Source: Chlorops oryzae (taxonomy: Eukaryota; Arthropoda; Insecta; Diptera; Chloropidae). Taken from it: a stretch of 64,000 nt of DNA. Shown here in pieces: positions 59,861 to 64,000 of the stretch; within the stretch, counting starts at the first letter, position 1, and each line of letters begins with the position of its first letter. The notes below the pieces were generated by a model that was given only the letters and a program-made list of their open reading frames with translations, did no database searches and was not told the origin of the DNA. A program made the position numbers and the translations under genes. Location of the stretch: positions 96,006,742 through 96,070,741 of the forward strand of contig CM035807.1 in assembly GCA_020466095.1 (NCBI GenBank). Direction: 5' to 3'.

Positions 59861-60175
59861 GTAACACGATTTTTATGAACGAACTATGGACTATGAAATT
59901 AATTTTAAATTCTATTCGAATTCTTAAATATGTATGTATATGAATAGCCTTTGTTTGGAAAGTCGAAATCGCTTCAAAAGACCGACTGGATATTTGTAAG
60001 GCAACATCATAATTAAACAATTTTAATTATTTATTATCGCTATTGAGAACGTTATACGAATATTCTGAGGATGTGTATCGACTTAAGTAGACATTCGTAG
60101 GTAAGAAAGTAAGTTAGTTAGTAAGCTAGTAAATAGAACGTCTAATACAAAAATAAATTACTTAGTATTGCATTT
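59861..60175 (+). other. Possible 3' UTR of the receptor gene
   Basis: Downstream of the proposed stop the sequence is AT-rich and non-coding. The first canonical AATAAA is at about 60152-60157, just before the (CATA)n array. A longer 3' UTR running through the array to AATAAA near 61009 is equally possible. Transcript ends cannot be fixed from sequence alone. Confidence 0.3.
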
Positions 60176-60204
60176 CAATGTGTACATCCGTACAAACATA
60201 CATA

Positions 60205-60497
60205 CATACAAACATATGTACATACATACATACATACATGCATGTATACATACATATATACATACATGCATTATACATACATACATACATACATACATAC
60301 ATACATACATACATACATACATACATACATACATACATACATACATACATACATACATACATACATACATACATACATACATACATACATACATACATAC
60401 ATACATACATACATACATACATACATACATACATACATACATACATACATACATACATACATACATACATACATACATACATACATACATACATACA
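60205..60497. repeat. (CATA)n tetranucleotide array
   Basis: Long, nearly perfect CATA repeat, uninterrupted from about 60274. A tetramer gives a 12-base, four-codon cycle with no stop on either strand, so the long H-T-Y-I and Y-V-C-M frames here are artefacts. Confidence 0.97.
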
Positions 60498-61241
60498 CAT
60501 ATATGTATTTATTGATTTTAATAATATATGTATGTATTGTACTTTAAATTTTATGGAAACTTTATGTGATTGCCAACGATTATGCGAAGAGCATTGACTT
60601 TCGATTGGAATTCTGTTCGTATGGCTACTATTATCTAGATATGTGTGCGTGTGTGTGAGTGTTAGAAATTCGTAATGAAATACTTATTGACCAAATCGAA
60701 TGAATGCATTTTAGGCTTGAAGTTAATAGGTTTTTGTTTTCAATATTATGATATTAAATAATCATATAATCATTGTTCATTTGAAATGATTTGAAATGTC
60801 AATCAATGAGATTGAATTGCAAGGAATACCTACAGAAAAGCTACAATACAAATGTGCAAATATTTAATTGGAATGCAATAATTGTCATTTCGTTTAATCG
60901 TTCATTGCGAACGAGATTCAACTTGATTTCTCTAAAGTCAATTTCGTAGATGTGAGTATCGAGAGAAGAAATTGATTTATCATTTGACCTTTTCGCATCA
61001 TTCTCACAATAAATCTGAATGAAATCGTAAACGAAAATAGGTATTTATTACTTGTCATATAATATTTATTACCGTTCGGGCAATCATAAGGCTCAGCTAA
61101 ACGCAAAAAATAAATCTCTATTCCATAATTCCATATAAGTCGAAAAAAAAAGCGCCTGGCCTCTAAAATCGGGTAAGCGCAGCATAAAAACCACTGCCCG
61201 AATGGATTAAATCGCAAAAGAGTCAATAGAAATGCATACTT

Positions 61242-61276
61242 TCTCTCTCTGTCTCTTTCTCTCTCTCTCTCTCTCT
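61242..61276. repeat. (CT)n microsatellite
   Basis: CT-rich run TCTCTCTCTGTCTCTTTC followed by eight or more CT units. Confidence 0.9.
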
Positions 61277-63040
61277 ATTTGTTTCTTTCATTCTTTCAGT
61301 GTATTAATATCTGTCTGCATGTGTTTGTGTAAAAAGCACACACATCTTGCCACATGCGTTCATAAATATAATAAACCACCTTTAGTCGTTAAACCAAGCC
61401 CAGGCAATTTTTTATGCTGCCCATTCCGCCGGGCTTCCGTATTCAATATAATCCGATTTAATTTCATTTCCGCGGCCGACGTTATTAGCATCGTTATCGC
61501 GTTTTTATCGCTGCATATTATTAGGCGTTCATCCGTTGAGCCATTCAGCTCCTCTCATATCGCAGTGGGAGCGTGCGAAAAGTCTCTCTGTTCGTCCCAT
61601 TGACCTCATTCGCTCATTTACAGCATCTAACAAATTATTATATGCTGAAAAATCGTCAGGATTTCGTTGAAAATGTTCGAAATGTCGAAATATTCAACTT
61701 TCGCTAAATTAGGATTTTATAAAGTCAGAGAGCCGCTGTATCCAACATACACATAACAAACATACATCGTCAGAAATGCAATGCTTTATTGTCTCTCTAT
61801 TTACATAGTTTCCTAAATTGCTGTTGATTTTCTAAATTGTCAATTAGCGCCGAGAATGATGATTATGAAATGAAGGTGGGTAAACACGATAAAATGTAAT
61901 TAAAATTTTTCGAGCTCATTTAAGGCAGTTGAAAATCTGGGCGGATTGAAAGGGACAACCTTTAGAAACCTTATTGAAATTATTCTATTCGATAAAGTCA
62001 ATAGGAAATGTCATCACTTATGGCTATGAATGTTTTAATGGTTGAGAATTCAATGAAACTTTCATTGATATGATTCTTTTTCTCGAAATATCAAGGCGAA
62101 TTGAATGGAATACATTTAAATTAATAAAAAATAGAAAAAAAAAAAAACATTTCCTACCGAGCAATTAACTTAAGAACCTAAAGGTCTTTATGTCCTCATT
62201 GAAATTACCAACATACATGCAATATAACTTTTGGCTTATTAAAATAAGTCCCGTAAGATGTCAATATGAAAAGGCAATAGATGCTAATTGAATTGTATCG
62301 ATGTTAGATTCTTTAAACGTAAGCTGCACCAGTGATATTAAATAGTATTGTCATAAAAAACAACTGCACTTTAAAAAGCATTTATTGTAAAAAAAAAAAA
62401 AAATTAATTAATTAATAAAACTTTTTATGTACTAGAAATAAGCTATTAAAATTAAATATACAAGAAATTGATAGATGTTATTTTACTGATTTCATTTAGG
62501 AATTGTCTTTTTTCCATGTCATACTAGTCATAGTCAAATTGATGCCATTTTTATTTGTACGATAGCTCACTAAGGTCCTTAGTTTAGGGCAATTAAATGA
62601 AGAGTTTTAAACGAAAAAAATTACAAAAAAAAAAAAAAAATATTCAAAAAAAAATAACCTAGATTAATCAATCAATAGAACGTTTACGTGTTTAAAATGA
62701 TCCAACGATTTACTGTTATCCGACTGTCAACGGCAGCAGGTCTCTTCAATTTCGCAGGTCTTTTTCTTTCGTTACTGAGAAAAAGATCTCAAAAGCTGTT
62801 TTCAAAGTTTAAGACCCGCTGGTCTATGTATGGCTTGAGTTAATGCGAGACTTTTACTTGGAAATAAGAGTCTCGTTTCATAAAGAAAATATTGCAAAAA
62901 CTTCTAAAAAAAAAAAAAATAACAAATCTTTGTATTAGTTTCTAATATGATCGGCAATTAAAAGTGTAATTAAATCTTAAGATTAAAAGTGTATTTAATT
63001 GAAATAAAAGTATTGAGAAAAAAAATATACTATTGGAAAT

Positions 63041-63632
63041 GTGGGGTAAAGTGGGAAGAGGCGTAATGTGGGAAATGGTACTTCCCGGGAAAACTATCCA
63101 AGTTAAATTATCATGCCCTACTGACGTCTGTTAGTAACAACCGTATATGAATCTTTATCAAGTGATTTCGAAATTTCATTCTCTCAAGTTTTCACATCGA
63201 ATTTTTTTTTTCTATTTTTCGAAATAAACCGTTTGTAAGTACACTCAAAGTATTCTTTATAGTCCTAGTTTTATCAATGAAAAAAGAATTTCGTGTTATT
63301 TGTACATTGTAAAACAAAAGTGGCGCTCACATTTTTGCGAAATGAGTTTTTGAGGTTAACTGGGAAGTTTTCTATGGGGTAAAGTTGGAAACGTCAATAA
63401 TCGCTAATGCGGCGTCATTTTGCATATTAATCTTATGAAACTCAAAAATCTCAAAAAATTTTTATAATTCTCATATGGTTTATAAAATTTTTTTTTATAT
63501 AAAAAATTTTTTATTTCTCATATTTACTCTTTGGGTGTCTTCTTTATACCTTATTTGACTTCAAATAAATTATTTACTTAACTTAACGGCGCTCCAAAGA
63601 AAAAGTTCCCAGTCTACCCCACTTTCCCCTAC
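63041..63632. repeat. About 590-bp element with GTGGGGTAAAGTGGGAA-type inverted ends
   Basis: The left end GTGGGGTAAAGTGGGAAG is matched, inverted and diverged, by CTACCCCACTTTCCCCTAC at the right. A third word, ATGGGGTAAAGTTGGAAA, occurs at about 63375. AT-rich interior without open frames. Confidence 0.55.
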
Positions 63633-64000
63633 ATATACATATGAAGAATTTCTTTTAATACGATTCGATGATGTTTCATCGCATAAACACCGCCACAGAA
63701 CTGTCAAAGGCATTTCTCTTTCGTCAAAGCTGAATTTCGAAAATGAAAAGCAATAAATGAATGTTTGAAAATCAGAAAATAAATTCCTAGCGACGTGTTC
63801 ATTCTTCTTATAAAGTACTTACTATACCATTTAAAATTTGCGTGTTCGCCGAAAAGTAAGCCGAAAACAATAAAAAATTGCAAACGTTGAATAAACAGAA
63901 TGAACGAAAGGGAACGAGAAGGCGAAGGGGAAGGGGACGGCCTGTTGCGGAAAATTGAAAACGCTTTCAGCAAATTAATGAATTGGCTTTGTAATTGGAT

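Larger units (their letters stand above)
60498..64000. other. 3' flank
   Basis: AT-rich, with a CT microsatellite and the element at 63041. No coding region recognised up to the window edge. Confidence 0.5.

Noticed and set aside
60205..60497. Possible CRISPR-like or satellite array
   Set aside because: Units are 4 bp with no spacers; this is a eukaryotic simple repeat.
60158..60597. Open frames of repeated Y-V-C-M and H-T-Y-I on both strands
   Set aside because: Produced by the (CATA)n tetramer; no unique protein sequence.

Overview
The window looks like nuclear DNA of a higher dipteran fly. A tephritid fruit fly is my best guess, from protein resemblance, the AT-rich introns, the abundant TATGTACATA-type simple repeats and the repeat families; the species call is inference. 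It is dominated by one large plus-strand gene, an Echinoid / Friend-of-echinoid type immunoglobulin-superfamily adhesion receptor. Seven of its exons can be traced: 7337-7597, 8432-8628, 31382-33577, 33776-34453, 38773-39218, 45533-46171 and a proposed 9-codon last exon at 59832-59860. The 5' exons (signal peptide and start of Ig1) lie to the left of the window. The visible product runs from the end of Ig1 through Ig2-Ig7, one clear and one degenerate fibronectin III domain, a single transmembrane helix and a long, low-complexity (Gln/Asn/Pro/Ala-rich) cytoplasmic tail.

Two intronless genes for small membrane proteins are nested in its introns: one on the minus strand at 18122-18835 and one on the plus strand at 43962-44600. 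They are diverged paralogues of each other and belong to no family I recognise. They are the most interesting find here. The plus-strand copy appears to have lost the C-terminal membrane segment that its partner retains.

The rest is intron and 3' flank packed with repeats. There are five copies of a Helitron/DINE-like non-autonomous element with hairpin ends and a (CAGA)n core. Two terminal-inverted-repeat elements have almost the same length (790 and 791 bp) and related CCCAGC-type ends. A 1-kb TIR element carries two tRNA-like sequences, and there are several small foldback MITEs and a decayed jockey-like reverse-transcriptase fragment with a MITE inside it. Simple repeats include a 540-bp polypyrimidine tract and a roughly 290-bp (CATA)n array.

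Two places suggest assembly trouble. A 0.9-kb near-duplicate (23842-24795 versus 26161-27077) has a second copy that differs mostly by missing bases. The exon at 38773-39218 has a length incompatible with the phase of its own splice sites, which implies a one-base error or a real frameshift in its CAA/CAG tract.
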